Shown piece after piece: positions 22,886 through 32,461 of a DNA stretch of 40,833 nucleotides. Position 1 is the first letter of the stretch, and each line of letters opens with the position of its first letter. A model generated the notes under the pieces. That model was given only the letters and a program-made list of their open reading frames with translations. It was not told the DNA's origin and did no database searches. This stretch comes from Mycolicibacterium austroafricanum (GTDB taxonomy: Bacteria; Actinomycetota; Actinomycetes; Mycobacteriales; Mycobacteriaceae): assembly GCF_902705885.1 (NCBI RefSeq), contig NZ_CACSIP010000006.1, forward strand, positions 68,714 to 109,546. The letters run 5' to 3'. A program made the translations under genes and the position numbers.

Positions 22886-25813
22886 CTACGGACCTTCCGC
22901 CTCGAGTCCGTCGACTGCCTGCTGCATTCGTTCGAGCACCTCGCGCATCTCCTCGAGTGCTTCTCTGAGCTCGGCCGCCGAAGTCGCAGGCTCCTCGAGG
23001 CCGGGCGCCGGGACCGCTGCCGGGGGTGCGGCTTCCGTCGGAGGCTGACCCGGTGCGGCTTCAGGCTCCGGCGGGGGAGCGGACGCGGCGTCGCCGCCGG
23101 GCGCGGTGGCCACCCGGCCGGTACCCGGCCCGAAGACCTGGTCGAGCGCCTCGGCCAGCGTCGGGCCGTAGCCCACCCGGACACCGCCGTCATCGGGTTC
23201 GCGGAAGCTGACCAGCACGCGGGACAGCTGCGGGAAGGTCGAGCTGTTCGGGTTCGTCGAGATGCGTTCGGTGTACAGCGGTTCCACATAGAGCACGCCG
23301 CCGTCGGCGATCGGCAGCGTCAACAGATTGCCGTAGTGGATCCGGTTCGACCGTTCGAGCAGCGTGCGTTCCGAAGCCACCCTGGTGTCGGAGATCATCG
23401 AGTTCTGAATCTGCTGCGGCCCCTGGGTCAGGGTGTCGGTCGGCAGGCGCAGCACGGTGAGCTTGCCGTAGTCGTCGGGGTCGGAGTGCGCAGAGATGTA
23501 GGCGGACAGGAACTCCCGGTTGTATCCCACCATCGCAGTGGCAAGCCGGAACGACGGCTCGGCCGTCTCCTCGTCCCCGACGAGGATGTAGAACGGTGGT
23601 TGTGCCGGGTTCGCATCATCGGTCGGATCGCTCGGCACCGACCAGAACGCGTTGGTGGTGAAGAACTCTCGCGGCTCATTGACGTGGTACTTGGCCAAGA
23701 GTTCGCGCTGGATCCGGAAGAGGTCCTCGGGATAGCGGAAGTGGGCCCGCAGCGCGTCGGAGATCTCGTCTTCGGCTTTGACGCTGCCGGGTAGCGAGCG
23801 CATCCACGCCGCCAGCACCGGATCGTCCGTGTCGAACTGGTAGAGCGTCACGGTGCCGTCGTAGGCGTCGACGGTCGCCTTGACCGAATTGCGCGCGTAC
23901 GAGACTTCACCACCCGCTCGCACGACGCCGCTGTCGGTCGTGACCGGCCCCTCGAGCGACATCCGCTGCGCGTAGGGGTAGGCGTCGAGGGTCGTGTACG
24001 CGTCGACGATCCACAGGATCCGGCCGTCGACCACCGCGGGATAGGCGTTGTCGTCAGTGGTGAGCCACGGCGCCACCCGCTGCACCCGTTCTTTCGGGTC
24101 GCGGTGGAACAGCACTCTGGACTCCGAGCCGATCGCCCGGGAGAACAGGATGTTGCGTTCGGCGAACTTCGCCGCGAACACGCTGCGATTCAACCAGTTT
24201 CCGATCGAGACACCGCCGGCACCGGTGTAGGTGTAGGTCGAGGTGTCGGTGTCGTACTCGCGCGGAGGCGAGTCCGGGGCACCACCGACGATGGCGTAGT
24301 CGGGGTCGGTTCTGGCGATGACCTCACCGAAGTAGATCCGGGGTTGGTCCACGGGGATGACCTGTCTGCCCGATCCCTGCGTGGCGATGTCACTCACCGC
24401 GTAGATCGGGTAGCCGCTGTTGGTTTCGGATGCCTCGGCGGCATCGCGGACTGCGGCGTTGACCCGGTTGGCCGGGGCGGCGACAAAGCCGTTGCCGTGT
24501 GTGTAGACGGTGTGGCGATTGATCCAGTCGGTCTGGTTGCCGGTCAGGCTGTCCGGAGAGAGCTCACGAACACCGACGATGTAGTCCTGCAACTGACCGT
24601 CGATGCGGTACCGGTCGATGTCGAGGATGTCGGGGAAGCTGTAGAAGTTCTTGAGCTGCTGCTGCTGGGTGAACGTCCGCGACAGGATGTTGGGGTCGAG
24701 CAGGCGTGCCTGGGCGATCGTGGTCCGGTCTGCCGGCACTTCCTGCGGGGGCTTGGTGCCGATGCCCGGATAGGCCCGGTACTCGACGGCGTCTGTGTCG
24801 AGCCGGAACGCCTGTCGGGTGGCGTCGATGTTGCGCTGAATGTAGGGCCGTTCGACGTCGGCCGCGTTGGGACGTACCGAGAACTGTTCCATCAGCATCG
24901 GCCACACGCCGCCGACCAGCACGGACGACAGCACCAGCAGTGCCGTGGCCATCGCCGGGATCCGCATGTCGCGCAGAAAGACGACGGCGAAGAACGAGGC
25001 GGCGCACAGCACGGCGATCGCCAACAGCACCAGTCGTGCGGGCAGCACCGCGTTGATGTCGGTGTAACCCGCGCCGGTGAACGTCGGTTCCTTTCGGCCG
25101 CCGGTCAGCAGCTCGTAGCGGTCGAACCAGTAGGCCGCCGCCTTGAGCAGAATCACGATGCCGGCGAGCATCGCGAGTTGGATGCGCGCGGGCTGGGTGA
25201 GCGTTCCCTTGCCCTCTACCACGCGAAAGCCGCCGAAAAGGTAGTGCGTCACCAGGCTGGCGACGAGTGCCAACACGGAGGCGACCAGCAACCAGCTCAG
25301 CACCGACCGGTAGAACGGCAGATCGAAGACGAAGAACCCGATGTCGTGGCCGAATTCCGGATCGACGATGCCGAACGCGCCGCCGTGCAGGAACAACTGC
25401 ACCGTCGCCCAGTTCAACTGCGCGATCAGCCCGCACACCAGACCGAGGCCGCCGGCGAGGCCGAGGGTGACCAGTCCCGGCCGCGTCATCAGCGCGGTGC
25501 GGTATGTCGTCAGCGGATCCTCGGGCTTGCGCTCGGGGACGAACACCGGGCGGGAGCGGTAGGCCGACACGATGGCGATCGCCACGCAGCCGCCGACCAA
25601 CACCGCCACCGTCGCAAAGGTGGCCAGCTTGGTGAGCAGCACGGTCGCCCACACCGACCGGAAGCCGACCTCCCCGAACCACAGCCAGTCGACGTAGAGG
25701 TCGAGCACCGGTGGGCCGACCAGAAGCAACCCGAGAACCACAGCCGCCGCGATCGCCCAGCCCCGCCCGCGCTTGGACAGCTGCGGTAGCCGGCCGGGCG
25801 ACTGTGTCGTCAT
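22886..25813 (-). CDS. UPF0182 family membrane protein (Rv3193c-like)
   Basis: A 975-residue protein. About seven membrane helices lie in residues 15-330, starting with GWAIAAAVVLGLLLVGPPVLDL and LYVDWLWFGEVGFRSVW, the family signature. A large extracytoplasmic domain of about 530 residues (from about 340) follows, with FSFPDILDIDRYRIDG-like and AYPYAQRMSLEGPV segments. The last 100 residues are a proline/alanine-rich linker and a short coiled-coil (AELREALEEMREVLERMQQ). The role is unknown; homologues occur throughout Actinobacteria. I chose the ATG at 25811-25813, with GGAG about 8 nt upstream. It converges on the RNA methyltransferase with a 10-bp gap. In M. tuberculosis the closest relative lies elsewhere in the genome. 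Confidence 0.88.
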   Translation of the reverse strand: MTTQSPGRLPQLSKRGRGWAIAAAVVLGLLLVGPPVLDLYVDWLWFGEVGFRSVWATVLLTKLATFATVAVLVGGCVAIAIVSAYRSRPVFVPERKPEDPLTTYRTALMTRPGLVTLGLAGGLGLVCGLIAQLNWATVQLFLHGGAFGIVDPEFGHDIGFFVFDLPFYRSVLSWLLVASVLALVASLVTHYLFGGFRVVEGKGTLTQPARIQLAMLAGIVILLKAAAYWFDRYELLTGGRKEPTFTGAGYTDINAVLPARLVLLAIAVLCAASFFAVVFLRDMRIPAMATALLVLSSVLVGGVWPMLMEQFSVRPNAADVERPYIQRNIDATRQAFRLDTDAVEYRAYPGIGTKPPQEVPADRTTIAQARLLDPNILSRTFTQQQQLKNFYSFPDILDIDRYRIDGQLQDYIVGVRELSPDSLTGNQTDWINRHTVYTHGNGFVAAPANRVNAAVRDAAEASETNSGYPIYAVSDIATQGSGRQVIPVDQPRIYFGEVIARTDPDYAIVGGAPDSPPREYDTDTSTYTYTGAGGVSIGNWLNRSVFAAKFAERNILFSRAIGSESRVLFHRDPKERVQRVAPWLTTDDNAYPAVVDGRILWIVDAYTTLDAYPYAQRMSLEGPVTTDSGVVRAGGEVSYARNSVKATVDAYDGTVTLYQFDTDDPVLAAWMRSLPGSVKAEDEISDALRAHFRYPEDLFRIQRELLAKYHVNEPREFFTTNAFWSVPSDPTDDANPAQPPFYILVGDEETAEPSFRLATAMVGYNREFLSAYISAHSDPDDYGKLTVLRLPTDTLTQGPQQIQNSMISDTRVASERTLLERSNRIHYGNLLTLPIADGGVLYVEPLYTERISTNPNSSTFPQLSRVLVSFREPDDGGVRVGYGPTLAEALDQVFGPGTGRVATAPGGDAASAPPPEPEAAPGQPPTEAAPPAAVPAPGLEEPATSAAELREALEEMREVLERMQQAVDGLEAEGP

Positions 25814-26017
25814 CTGCACGCTCCGCATCGCATCGGATGCCATCGATCCGGGCGTACCGCGGCATCGTTGCGGTCAGGCTCCCGGTAACTCACCGACTGC
25901 ACGGAACCCGGCTCGACGAGTACGTGGGTGGGAGATGACTTACATTGATCGTAATAGGCGTGCCGGGAAGCTTGTCGGCGCGTATTTGTCGAGCCTTGAG
26001 CACAGAGGGGTCCCACC

Positions 26018-27346
26018 ATGCCTGCCGACCGTGTCCCGCCAGTGCGCAAACCGGCGCTCTTTGCGCGCGGTTCCTGGTCGGAAACGAGTCGGATCACCAC
26101 GATCCTGCGCAAGGAGACCGTCGGCGGGGTCATCCTGCTGGTGGCCGCGGGCGCGGCACTCATCTGGGCGAATACCCCGTGGGCGGAGAGCTACTTCGCG
26201 CTGCGGGACCTCGAGATCGGCGGTGAGCCGTTCGGCCTGCACCTGAACCTCACCGTCGGCGCATGGGCCGCGGACGGGTTGCTGGCGATCTTCTTCCTGG
26301 TGGTCGGGCTGGAACTCAAGCGCGAGTTCGTCGCCGGGGACCTGCGCGACCCCGGTCGCGCCGCGCTGCCGATCGCCGCGGCCGTCGGTGGCATGGTGGT
26401 GCCCGCGCTGATCTTCGTCCTGGTCAACCTCAACACCGGTGATGGCGCGCTGCGGGGCTGGGCGATTCCGACCGCGACCGACATCGCGTTCGCGGTGGCC
26501 GTGCTGGCGGTCATCTCGACGCACCTTCCTGCGGCGCTGCGCACCTTCCTGCTGACCCTCGCCGTCGTCGACGACCTGCTGGCGATCACCGTGATCGCCA
26601 TCTTCTACACCGTGGACATCAACGCGGTGGCGCTCGGGCTGGCGCTGGTGCCGCTGGCGCTGTTCACGGTGTGTGTGCAGCGCGGGGTGCAGGCGTGGTG
26701 GGTGCTGGTCCCGCTCGCGCTCGTCACCTGGGTGCTGGTGCACGAATCCGGCGTGCACGCCACGGTCGCCGGCGTGCTGTTGGGATTTGCGGTACCGGTG
26801 CGGCGGTCGGCGCGGCGGCGCGGCGTCGAAGTGGAGTCGGGGATGGCCGAGTACTTCGAGCACCGCACCCGGCCGGTCTCGGCAGGGCTCGCGATCCCGG
26901 TGTTCGCGTTCTTCGCGGCAGGGGTGAGCATCGGCGGTTTCAGCGGCCTCGCCAATGCACTCAGCGACCCCATCGCGCTCGGCATCGTGCTGGGCCTGGT
27001 GATCGGAAAACCGGTCGGCATCCTCGGGGTCACCCGGGTGATGGCCTCGGTGACCCGCGCGACGCTGGACGCGTCGCTGCGCTGGGTGGATGTGCTCGGC
27101 ATGTCGATGCTCGCCGGTATCGGGTTCACCGTGTCGCTTCTGATCGGCGATCTCGCATACGGACTGGGGTCCGATCGTGACGAATTGGTGAAGGTCGGCG
27201 TGTTGTGTGGGTCACTGCTGGCGGCGCTGCTCGCTGCGAGCGTGCTTCTCACCAGGAACCGCGCCTACCGGCGCATTCACGTCCAGGAGACCGCCGACGC
27301 CGATCAGGACGGAGTGCCCGACATCTACCAATCTCGGCAGGACTGA
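26018..27346 (+). CDS. nhaA: Na+/H+ antiporter NhaA
   Basis: Exports sodium in exchange for protons; 442 residues and about 12 membrane helices. Key residues match Escherichia coli NhaA: Asp155 in [10 protein letters not shown], the pair Asp185-Asp186 in [10 protein letters not shown] (ion-binding site), and Lys331 in IGKPVGI. The pore-forming [16 protein letters not shown] loop is present at 103-118. The C-terminus is longer than in E. coli and ends with an acidic DxDxDG motif at 427-435 that resembles a calcium-binding loop. AGAGGGG precedes the ATG. The 204-bp gap to the divergent UPF0182 gene includes a TACATT (25941-25946) that could be a -10 box. I saw no sodium riboswitch. Confidence 0.94.
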   Translation: MPADRVPPVRKPALFARGSWSETSRITTILRKETVGGVILLVAAGAALIWANTPWAESYFALRDLEIGGEPFGLHLNLTVGAWAADGLLAIFFLVVGLELKREFVAGDLRDPGRAALPIAAAVGGMVVPALIFVLVNLNTGDGALRGWAIPTATDIAFAVAVLAVISTHLPAALRTFLLTLAVVDDLLAITVIAIFYTVDINAVALGLALVPLALFTVCVQRGVQAWWVLVPLALVTWVLVHESGVHATVAGVLLGFAVPVRRSARRRGVEVESGMAEYFEHRTRPVSAGLAIPVFAFFAAGVSIGGFSGLANALSDPIALGIVLGLVIGKPVGILGVTRVMASVTRATLDASLRWVDVLGMSMLAGIGFTVSLLIGDLAYGLGSDRDELVKVGVLCGSLLAALLAASVLLTRNRAYRRIHVQETADADQDGVPDIYQSRQD

Positions 27347-27362
27347 TGGTGCTGGCCGTGCG

Positions 27363-27368
27363 TAGACT
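27363..27368 (+). promoter_or_regulatory. -10 element for a probable leaderless dxs mRNA
   Basis: TAGACT ends 6 nt before the ATG of dxs; no ribosome site lies between. A message starting at or very close to the ATG is expected. Confidence 0.45.
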
Positions 27369-27374
27369 GGCCGA

Positions 27375-29288
27375 ATGCTTGAACAGATCCGCGGTCCCGC
27401 TGATCTGCAGCACCTGACGCAGGCGCAGCTGGACGAACTGGCCCGTGAAATCCGCGACTTCCTGATCCACAAGGTCGCGGCCACCGGCGGGCACCTGGGA
27501 CCGAACCTCGGCGTCGTGGAGTTGACGTTGGCGCTGCACCGCGTCTTCGATTCCCCGCACGATCCGATCCTGTTCGACACGGGGCATCAGGCCTACGTGC
27601 ACAAGATGCTCACCGGTCGCGCCCGCGACTTCGACACGCTGCGCAAGAAGGACGGTCTGTCGGGCTACCCGTCGCGCAGTGAGAGCGAACACGACTGGGT
27701 GGAGTCCAGCCACGCCAGTTCGTCGCTGTCGTACGCCGACGGCCTGGCCAAGGCCTTCGAGCTGAACGGACACCGCAATCGGCACGTCGTCGCCGTGGTC
27801 GGTGATGGGGCGCTGACCGGCGGCATGTGCTGGGAGGCGCTGAACAACATCGCGGCGTCGGGCCGGCCCGTGGTCATCGTCGTCAACGACAACGGCCGCA
27901 GCTACGCGCCCACCATCGGCGGCTTCGCCGAGCACCTCGCCGGACTCCGGTTGCAGCCGGGCTATGAGCGGGCCCTCGAAGAGGGACGCAGGGCGGTGCG
28001 CGGTCTGCCGATGATCGGCGAGTTCTGCTACCAGTGCATGCACAGCATCAAGGTGGGCATCAAGGACGCGCTGTCCCCCCAGGTGATGTTCACCGATCTG
28101 GGGCTCAAATACGTCGGTCCGATCGACGGTCACGACGAGCACGCGGTGGAGAGCGCACTGCGCCATGCGCGCGGTTTCAACGCCCCGGTCGTCGTGCACG
28201 TCGTCACCCGCAAGGGGATGGGCTACCCGCCGGCGGAGAACGACGAAGACGATCAGATGCACTCGTGCGGCGTCATCGACCCGGAGACCGGGCTGGCCAC
28301 GACGGTTCCCGGGCCCGGGTGGACCTCGACCTTCGCCGAGGCGCTGATCAGGCTGGCGAGCAAGCGTCGTGATGTTGTGGCGATCACCGCAGCCATGCCA
28401 GGGCCCACCGGGCTCAGTGCCTTCCGGGACCGGTTCCCGGACCGATTCTTCGACGTCGGCATCGCCGAACAGCACGCGATGACGTCGGCCGCCGGCCTGG
28501 CGATGGGTGGCATGCATCCGGTGGTCGCGATCTACTCGACGTTCCTCAACCGGGCATTCGACCAGATCATGATGGATGTGGCCCTGCACAAGCTGCCGGT
28601 GACCATGGTGCTGGACCGCTCCGGAGTCACCGGCCCCGATGGCGCCAGCCACAACGGCATGTGGGACCTCTCGATTCTGGGCATCGTGCCGGGCATGCGG
28701 GTCGCAGCGCCCCGCGATGGCGCCCGGCTACGGGAGGAACTGGGCGAGGCGCTCGACGTCGACGACGGGCCTACCGCGATCCGCTTCCCGAAAGGGGATG
28801 TGGGCGAGGACATTCCGGCGGTCGAACGACGTGGGGGCGTCGATGTGCTGGCGGTTGCGGCCGACGGCCTGTCCGACGACGTACTCGTCGTGGCCGTCGG
28901 GCCGTTCGCGAAGATGGCGCTCGGGATCGCCGAACTGCTGCGTAATCAGGGCATCGGCGTGACTGTCGCCGACCCCCGATGGGTGCTGCCGGTGCCCGCC
29001 GAGATCTCGGCGCTGGCGACCGGCCACAAGCTCGTGGTGACCCTCGAGGACAACGGTGTGCACGGCGGCGTCGGCTCGGCGGTGTCGGGTGCGCTGCGAC
29101 GGGCCGAGGTCGACGTTCCGTGCCGCGACGCGGCGCTGCCGCAGGAGTTCTTCGACCACGCGTCCCGCGGAGAGGTGCTCGCGGCCGTCGGCCTGACCGA
29201 ACGCAACATCGCTCGCCAGATCACTGGGTGGGTGGCTGCGTTGGGCACCTCGGTCAGTGAGCGGGAGATCAGCCAGCAGCTCGACTGA
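27375..29288 (+). CDS. dxs: 1-deoxy-D-xylulose-5-phosphate synthase
   Basis: First enzyme of the MEP isoprenoid pathway: condenses pyruvate and glyceraldehyde-3-phosphate using thiamine diphosphate. 637 residues, almost the length of M. tuberculosis Dxs1 (638). The thiamine diphosphate motif runs from [16 protein letters not shown] (143-158) to NDN (171-173). His40 and His71 ([10 protein letters not shown]) lie at family positions. The pyrimidine domain has [16 protein letters not shown] with the cofactor-activating Glu, and [15 protein letters not shown]. The C-terminal transketolase domain follows. In M. tuberculosis dxs1 lies in the same neighbourhood; here an accessory island follows. Confidence 0.97.
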   Translation: MLEQIRGPADLQHLTQAQLDELAREIRDFLIHKVAATGGHLGPNLGVVELTLALHRVFDSPHDPILFDTGHQAYVHKMLTGRARDFDTLRKKDGLSGYPSRSESEHDWVESSHASSSLSYADGLAKAFELNGHRNRHVVAVVGDGALTGGMCWEALNNIAASGRPVVIVVNDNGRSYAPTIGGFAEHLAGLRLQPGYERALEEGRRAVRGLPMIGEFCYQCMHSIKVGIKDALSPQVMFTDLGLKYVGPIDGHDEHAVESALRHARGFNAPVVVHVVTRKGMGYPPAENDEDDQMHSCGVIDPETGLATTVPGPGWTSTFAEALIRLASKRRDVVAITAAMPGPTGLSAFRDRFPDRFFDVGIAEQHAMTSAAGLAMGGMHPVVAIYSTFLNRAFDQIMMDVALHKLPVTMVLDRSGVTGPDGASHNGMWDLSILGIVPGMRVAAPRDGARLREELGEALDVDDGPTAIRFPKGDVGEDIPAVERRGGVDVLAVAADGLSDDVLVVAVGPFAKMALGIAELLRNQGIGVTVADPRWVLPVPAEISALATGHKLVVTLEDNGVHGGVGSAVSGALRRAEVDVPCRDAALPQEFFDHASRGEVLAAVGLTERNIARQITGWVAALGTSVSEREISQQLD

Positions 29289-29492
29289 CCGGGGCCGACC
29301 CATCCCGAAGAATCCACCGCCGCAGCGCGGTTGGCCGGTGATCGCTCGGGCGCACGGAACAGTCGGATCGGGTGATGACCGCACCCCTTGGGCGCGACCG
29401 CGCAGCGGAGGGGCACCACGGCGTCGTCGCCGCGACGACCGGCGCGTCCGAGGGGCGCCGGGCGCGGCGATCGGTCACGATGGTCTGCAGAG

Positions 29493-29523
29493 TTGACTCC
29501 CCGCCAGGGTGGCCGCATAGAGT
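29493..29523 (+). promoter_or_regulatory. Promoter of the gntR-ridA operon
   Basis: TTGACT (29493-29498), a 19-nt spacer and TAGAGT (29518-29523). The long spacer lowers confidence. Transcription would start near 29530, inside the operator that begins at 29522. The rest of the 263-bp gap after dxs (29289-29492) shows no gene or clear structure. Confidence 0.5.
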
Positions 29524-29533
29524 ATCCAATATC
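29522..29533 (-). promoter_or_regulatory. Operator A of the GntR regulon
   Basis: The minus strand reads ATTGGATAC over 29522-29530. On the plus strand ATCCAATATC (29524-29533) is identical to ten bases at operator C. The site overlaps the -10 box and predicted start of the gntR operon, which fits negative autoregulation. Confidence 0.6.
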
Positions 29534-29551
29534 AGCTGAAAGCGAGAGCCG

Positions 29552-30313
29552 ATGCCACCGCGCACCGCCGCCAAGCGCTCCGAATCCGAGGGCGCAGATC
29601 GAGCAACGCCCGCCGGGTACTCCGGTGATGCCGTCCGGGGACGGCGGTCGGACTTCGTGCGGCCCAAGACCGCTCAGCAGGCGGTGGCCGAGGCGCTGCG
29701 GCACGACATCACGACCGGCAAGCTGGCCCCAGGTAGCTGGATCGTCCAGGAAGCCGTGGCCGAGCAGTTCGGCATGTCGCGCATTCCGATTCGGGAAGCA
29801 CTCAAGACCCTGGAGGCAGAGGAGTACATCACCTACGTTCCGCACAGCGGCTACCGGGTGACCAAGCTCAGCCTCGAGGACCTCGTGGAGGTGTTCACGC
29901 TACGGACCATCCTCGAGGAGGCGCTGATCCGCGATGCGATGCCGAATGTCACCGACGAGATCGTCGACGAGATGCGTTCGTGCAACGAGGAAATGGATGC
30001 CGCACAGGCTGCCGGTGACCCGATCGCGGTCGGGGTGGCCAACCGGCAGTTCCACTTCCTGAGCTTCCACGCCAGCGGCATGGCGCGCACCAAGCGCATC
30101 GTGACACAGTTGTGGAACACCGCCGACGCATACCGGCCGCTGTATCTGCCCCTGCTCGACATGCCGAAGGTCTGCAAAGAGCACGTGCTGATGATCGACG
30201 CGATGGCCGAGCGGGACGTCGAACGAATGGTGAAGCTCAATCACGAGCATCGGGCGCATGCCCTCGCACCGATCCACCAGATCTTCGACGAGGAATCCAA
30301 CGCCTCGGCATGA
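29552..30313 (+). CDS. GntR family transcriptional regulator, FCD (FadR/VanR-like) type
   Basis: DNA-binding regulator, 253 residues, probably a ligand-released repressor. The first 36 residues are low-complexity. A winged helix-turn-helix spans about 37-105 (QQAVAEALRHDITTGKLAPG, MSRIPIREALKTLEAEEYI). The FCD effector domain spans about 110-238; Asn164, His168, His211 and His233 are placed as metal ligands in metal-binding FCD domains. The ATG at 29552 has only a GAGAG-like site; a later start is possible. Its gene carries an operator that recurs at two other promoters of the island, so it is very likely the pathway regulator. Its stop overlaps the RidA start (ATGA). Confidence 0.9.
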   Translation: MPPRTAAKRSESEGADRATPAGYSGDAVRGRRSDFVRPKTAQQAVAEALRHDITTGKLAPGSWIVQEAVAEQFGMSRIPIREALKTLEAEEYITYVPHSGYRVTKLSLEDLVEVFTLRTILEEALIRDAMPNVTDEIVDEMRSCNEEMDAAQAAGDPIAVGVANRQFHFLSFHASGMARTKRIVTQLWNTADAYRPLYLPLLDMPKVCKEHVLMIDAMAERDVERMVKLNHEHRAHALAPIHQIFDEESNASA

Positions 30314-30780
30314 CTGTGGTCGACAGATTGCTCGCGCTGGGGATGGTGCTCCCCGACCCGCCGGCTCCCAAGGGGGCGTACTTCCCGAGTCGCCGTTGCG
30401 GCGATCAGTTGTGGGTGTCGGGCGCCACCGCCCGCCGGGAGGGCGTGCCGGCCTTGCGCGGGGTAGTGGGCGCCGATGTCGACGTGGAACAAGCTGCCGA
30501 GCAGGCCGGGTCGGCTGCGCTGAACCTGCTCGGGGCCATCGACGCGGCCGTCGGCCTCGACGGGGTGACCATGGTCGTCGCACTGCGCGGCTATGTCCGC
30601 GCAGTGCCCGATTTCGACGCCCACCCGGCGGTGATCGACGGAGCCTCGCGGGTGTTGCTCGCCGGCTTCGGTGACGACGTGGGTGCGCATGCGCGCACCG
30701 CCATCGGCGTCGCCTCGTTGCCCGGGGGCGCCTGCGTGGAACTCGACCTGGTGGTCGGTGTGGCTACCGCCGAATCCTGA
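30310..30780 (+). CDS. RidA/YjgF/YER057c/UK114 family protein
   Basis: A 156-residue protein of the longer RidA subgroup. MTVVDRLLALGMVLPDPPAPKGAYFPSRRCGDQLWVSG is typical of its N-terminus. RidA enzymes hydrolyse reactive enamine/imine intermediates; related proteins (RutC) act in pyrimidine breakdown. The arginine needed for deaminase activity in E. coli RidA (Arg105) is matched by Arg129 in HARTAIGVASLP, so it may be active. The start ATG overlaps the gntR stop. Its last 17 nt overlap the 3' end of the convergent coxG-type gene. The context suggests removal of an imine or aminoacrylate-like by-product of the island's pathway; that is inference. Confidence 0.88.
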   Translation: MTVVDRLLALGMVLPDPPAPKGAYFPSRRCGDQLWVSGATARREGVPALRGVVGADVDVEQAAEQAGSAALNLLGAIDAAVGLDGVTMVVALRGYVRAVPDFDAHPAVIDGASRVLLAGFGDDVGAHARTAIGVASLPGGACVELDLVVGVATAES

Positions 30781-31363
30781 GGCGATCCAGCCACCGACCG
30801 ATCGCCAGGCCGAGTGCGACACCGGCGAACCCGTTGAGCGCCAAGGTGATTAACTCGGGCCGGCGGGTGCGGACCGATGTCCGGGCCGGGCCCGTCGCAG
30901 GTGACGCAGCGGGTCCGTCGTCGCCGAGGATCGTGGCGTTGAGCTGGTCGACGAACTGTCCGATGATGCGGTTGCTCACCGGCGTGATCGCACCCTTGCC
31001 GAACTGGGCGATGCGGCCGCTGAGTTCGAGATCGGTGGTCACGGTGACCACCGATCGGGATCCGTCGTCTCGGGCCGCCAACCGGACGGTGGCCTCCGTC
31101 GACCCATTTCCCCTGCGGTCGCGGGCGTTGCCCCGTACGACCATCTCCCTGGCGGCGTCGTCCTGCCGCACCAGCGTCGCCGTGCCCGCCAACGTCATTC
31201 CGATGGGGCCGACCTTGACCGCGACGTGGGCGTGGAAGTCGTCACCGTCGCGATGATCGAGCGCTGCGCCCGGAATGCACCCGACCACCGTCTCGATGTC
31301 GGTCAGCACCGTCCACGTGGCGTGCAGCGGTGCGTCGACCGCGAACTCGTTGACGAGCTGCAT
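30764..31363 (-). CDS. CoxG-type SRPBCC protein with C-terminal membrane anchor
   Basis: A 199-residue protein. Residues 1-145 form a START-like SRPBCC domain of the CoxG family: MQLVNEFAVDAPLHATWTVL, CIPGAALDHRDGDDFHAHV, KVGPIGMTLAGTATL, GRIAQFGKGAITPVSNRII. After a flexible proline/alanine linker, a single membrane helix lies at about 171-189, followed by a basic tail. In CO-oxidising mycobacteria CoxG brings menaquinone from the membrane to the molybdenum CO dehydrogenase; a similar partnership with the molybdenum hydroxylase here is inference. GGGAG precedes the ATG. It diverges from the LLM gene across the region that contains operator B. Confidence 0.88.
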   Translation of the reverse strand: MQLVNEFAVDAPLHATWTVLTDIETVVGCIPGAALDHRDGDDFHAHVAVKVGPIGMTLAGTATLVRQDDAAREMVVRGNARDRRGNGSTEATVRLAARDDGSRSVVTVTTDLELSGRIAQFGKGAITPVSNRIIGQFVDQLNATILGDDGPAASPATGPARTSVRTRRPELITLALNGFAGVALGLAIGRWLDRLRIRR

Positions 31364-31404
31364 GCTGTCTCCCGGTGGTCAGCGGTTGTGGATCGAATGT
31401 CCTC

Positions 31405-31436
31405 ACCTTACGATTGGATACGATATACATCAATCG
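31405..31436. promoter_or_regulatory. Divergent promoter region and operator B (coxG-type gene / LLM gene)
   Basis: Plus strand ATTGGATAC at 31413-31421 matches operators A and C. It overlaps TACGAT (31419-31424), a candidate -10 box for the LLM gene. TAAGGT on the minus strand (complement of 31405-31410) is a candidate -10 box for the coxG-type gene. CGATTG (31411-31416) and CAATCG (31431-31436) form an outer inverted repeat. One bound repressor could block both directions. Confidence 0.6.
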
Positions 31437-31462
31437 TCGACATGGCCCGAGGAGGCTGCTGG

Positions 31463-32461
31463 ATGCTGAGCATGGGCGTAGGACTGTTTCCCACCGAACC
31501 GACGGCAGCGATGTGCTCCTACGTCCGACTCTGTGAGGACCTCGGGTATGACAACGTCTGGTTCGGTGACTCCCAGAACATCTGGCGTGAGTCGTCGACC
31601 GTGATGGGTGCGGCCGCGGTCGGGACCGAGCGCATCGTCTTCGGCACCGGGGTGACCAACGCGGTCACCCGGCATCCATCGTTGCTGGCTTCCACTTGGG
31701 CGACGCTCGCCGAGTTCACCGGCGGCCGTGTCGCTCTCGGGATCGGCACGGGTGATTCCTCGCTGCGCACGATGGGCCTCAAGCCCCTCAAACTCGCCGA
31801 GCTCGAGCGCTCGATCGAGGACCTGCGGGCGCTGCTGCGCGGGGAGAAGGTCGCCGAGCCCACCAGTGGCGCCGAGTACCACCTGAACTATCTGAGCGGC
31901 CCGGTCGACGTCCCGATCTACATCGCCGCATCCGCTCCCAAGATCCTCGAGATGTCGGGACGCATCGCCGACGGGGTGATCGTGTTGGTCGGTACCGCAC
32001 CGCACTTCATCGAGGCCGCGCTGCAGACGATCGAACGTGGTGCGGCACGCAGTGGCCGGACGCTCGACGACCTCCACATCGTGCTGTGGACCCCGACCGC
32101 GATCGGTGACGACAGCACCGAGGCGCGCGACCTGGTGCGCGCGCACGTCTCCCGCGTTGCGATCCGCCCGCTGCCCGCCAAGGTGGACCCGGTACTGGAG
32201 AAGGCCATCAACAGGATCCGGGAGCAGTACAACTACTACGAGCACATGAACCCCGAGGCCGCCCACGCCGATCTGGTGCCCGACGAACTCGTCGACCTGT
32301 TCGCGCTGGCAGGCACCGAGACGGAGTGCGCCCAGCGACTCAAGGAGATCGAGTCGCTGGGCGTGGATCAGGTCTCGATCGTGCCGTTCGTCAGGCCGGG
32401 GCAGAGCCGCGAGGGCACCATCCGGACCTTCGCCGACATCGTCCGCGGTCGTCTGGCGTGA
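31463..32461 (+). CDS. LLM-class flavin- or F420-dependent oxidoreductase
   Basis: A 332-residue bacterial luciferase-like TIM-barrel enzyme. MGVGLFPTEP starts the first strand; LCEDLGYDNVWFGDSQ, IVFGTGVTNAVTRHPSLLASTWATLAEFTGGRVALGIGTGD and VPIYIAASAPKILEMSGRIADGVIVLVG are classic LLM motifs. The pattern is closer to the F420-dependent (Mer-like) branch than to FMN monooxygenases, but the cofactor cannot be settled from sequence. I chose the ATG at 31463, placed 7 nt after an AGGAGG; an ATG at 31442 lies before that site. The stop overlaps the GTG of the following small gene. Regulated by operator B. Confidence 0.88.
   Translation: MLSMGVGLFPTEPTAAMCSYVRLCEDLGYDNVWFGDSQNIWRESSTVMGAAAVGTERIVFGTGVTNAVTRHPSLLASTWATLAEFTGGRVALGIGTGDSSLRTMGLKPLKLAELERSIEDLRALLRGEKVAEPTSGAEYHLNYLSGPVDVPIYIAASAPKILEMSGRIADGVIVLVGTAPHFIEAALQTIERGAARSGRTLDDLHIVLWTPTAIGDDSTEARDLVRAHVSRVAIRPLPAKVDPVLEKAINRIREQYNYYEHMNPEAAHADLVPDELVDLFALAGTETECAQRLKEIESLGVDQVSIVPFVRPGQSREGTIRTFADIVRGRLA

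Noticed and set aside
25814..26017. Sodium riboswitch or other structured leader before nhaA
   Set aside because: No recognisable riboswitch core or strong hairpins; only a short leader with a normal ribosome site.
29289..29492. Small gene in the gap after dxs
   Set aside because: Short open frames exist on both strands but none has a ribosome site, a motif or plausible composition; they look like GC-driven chance frames.
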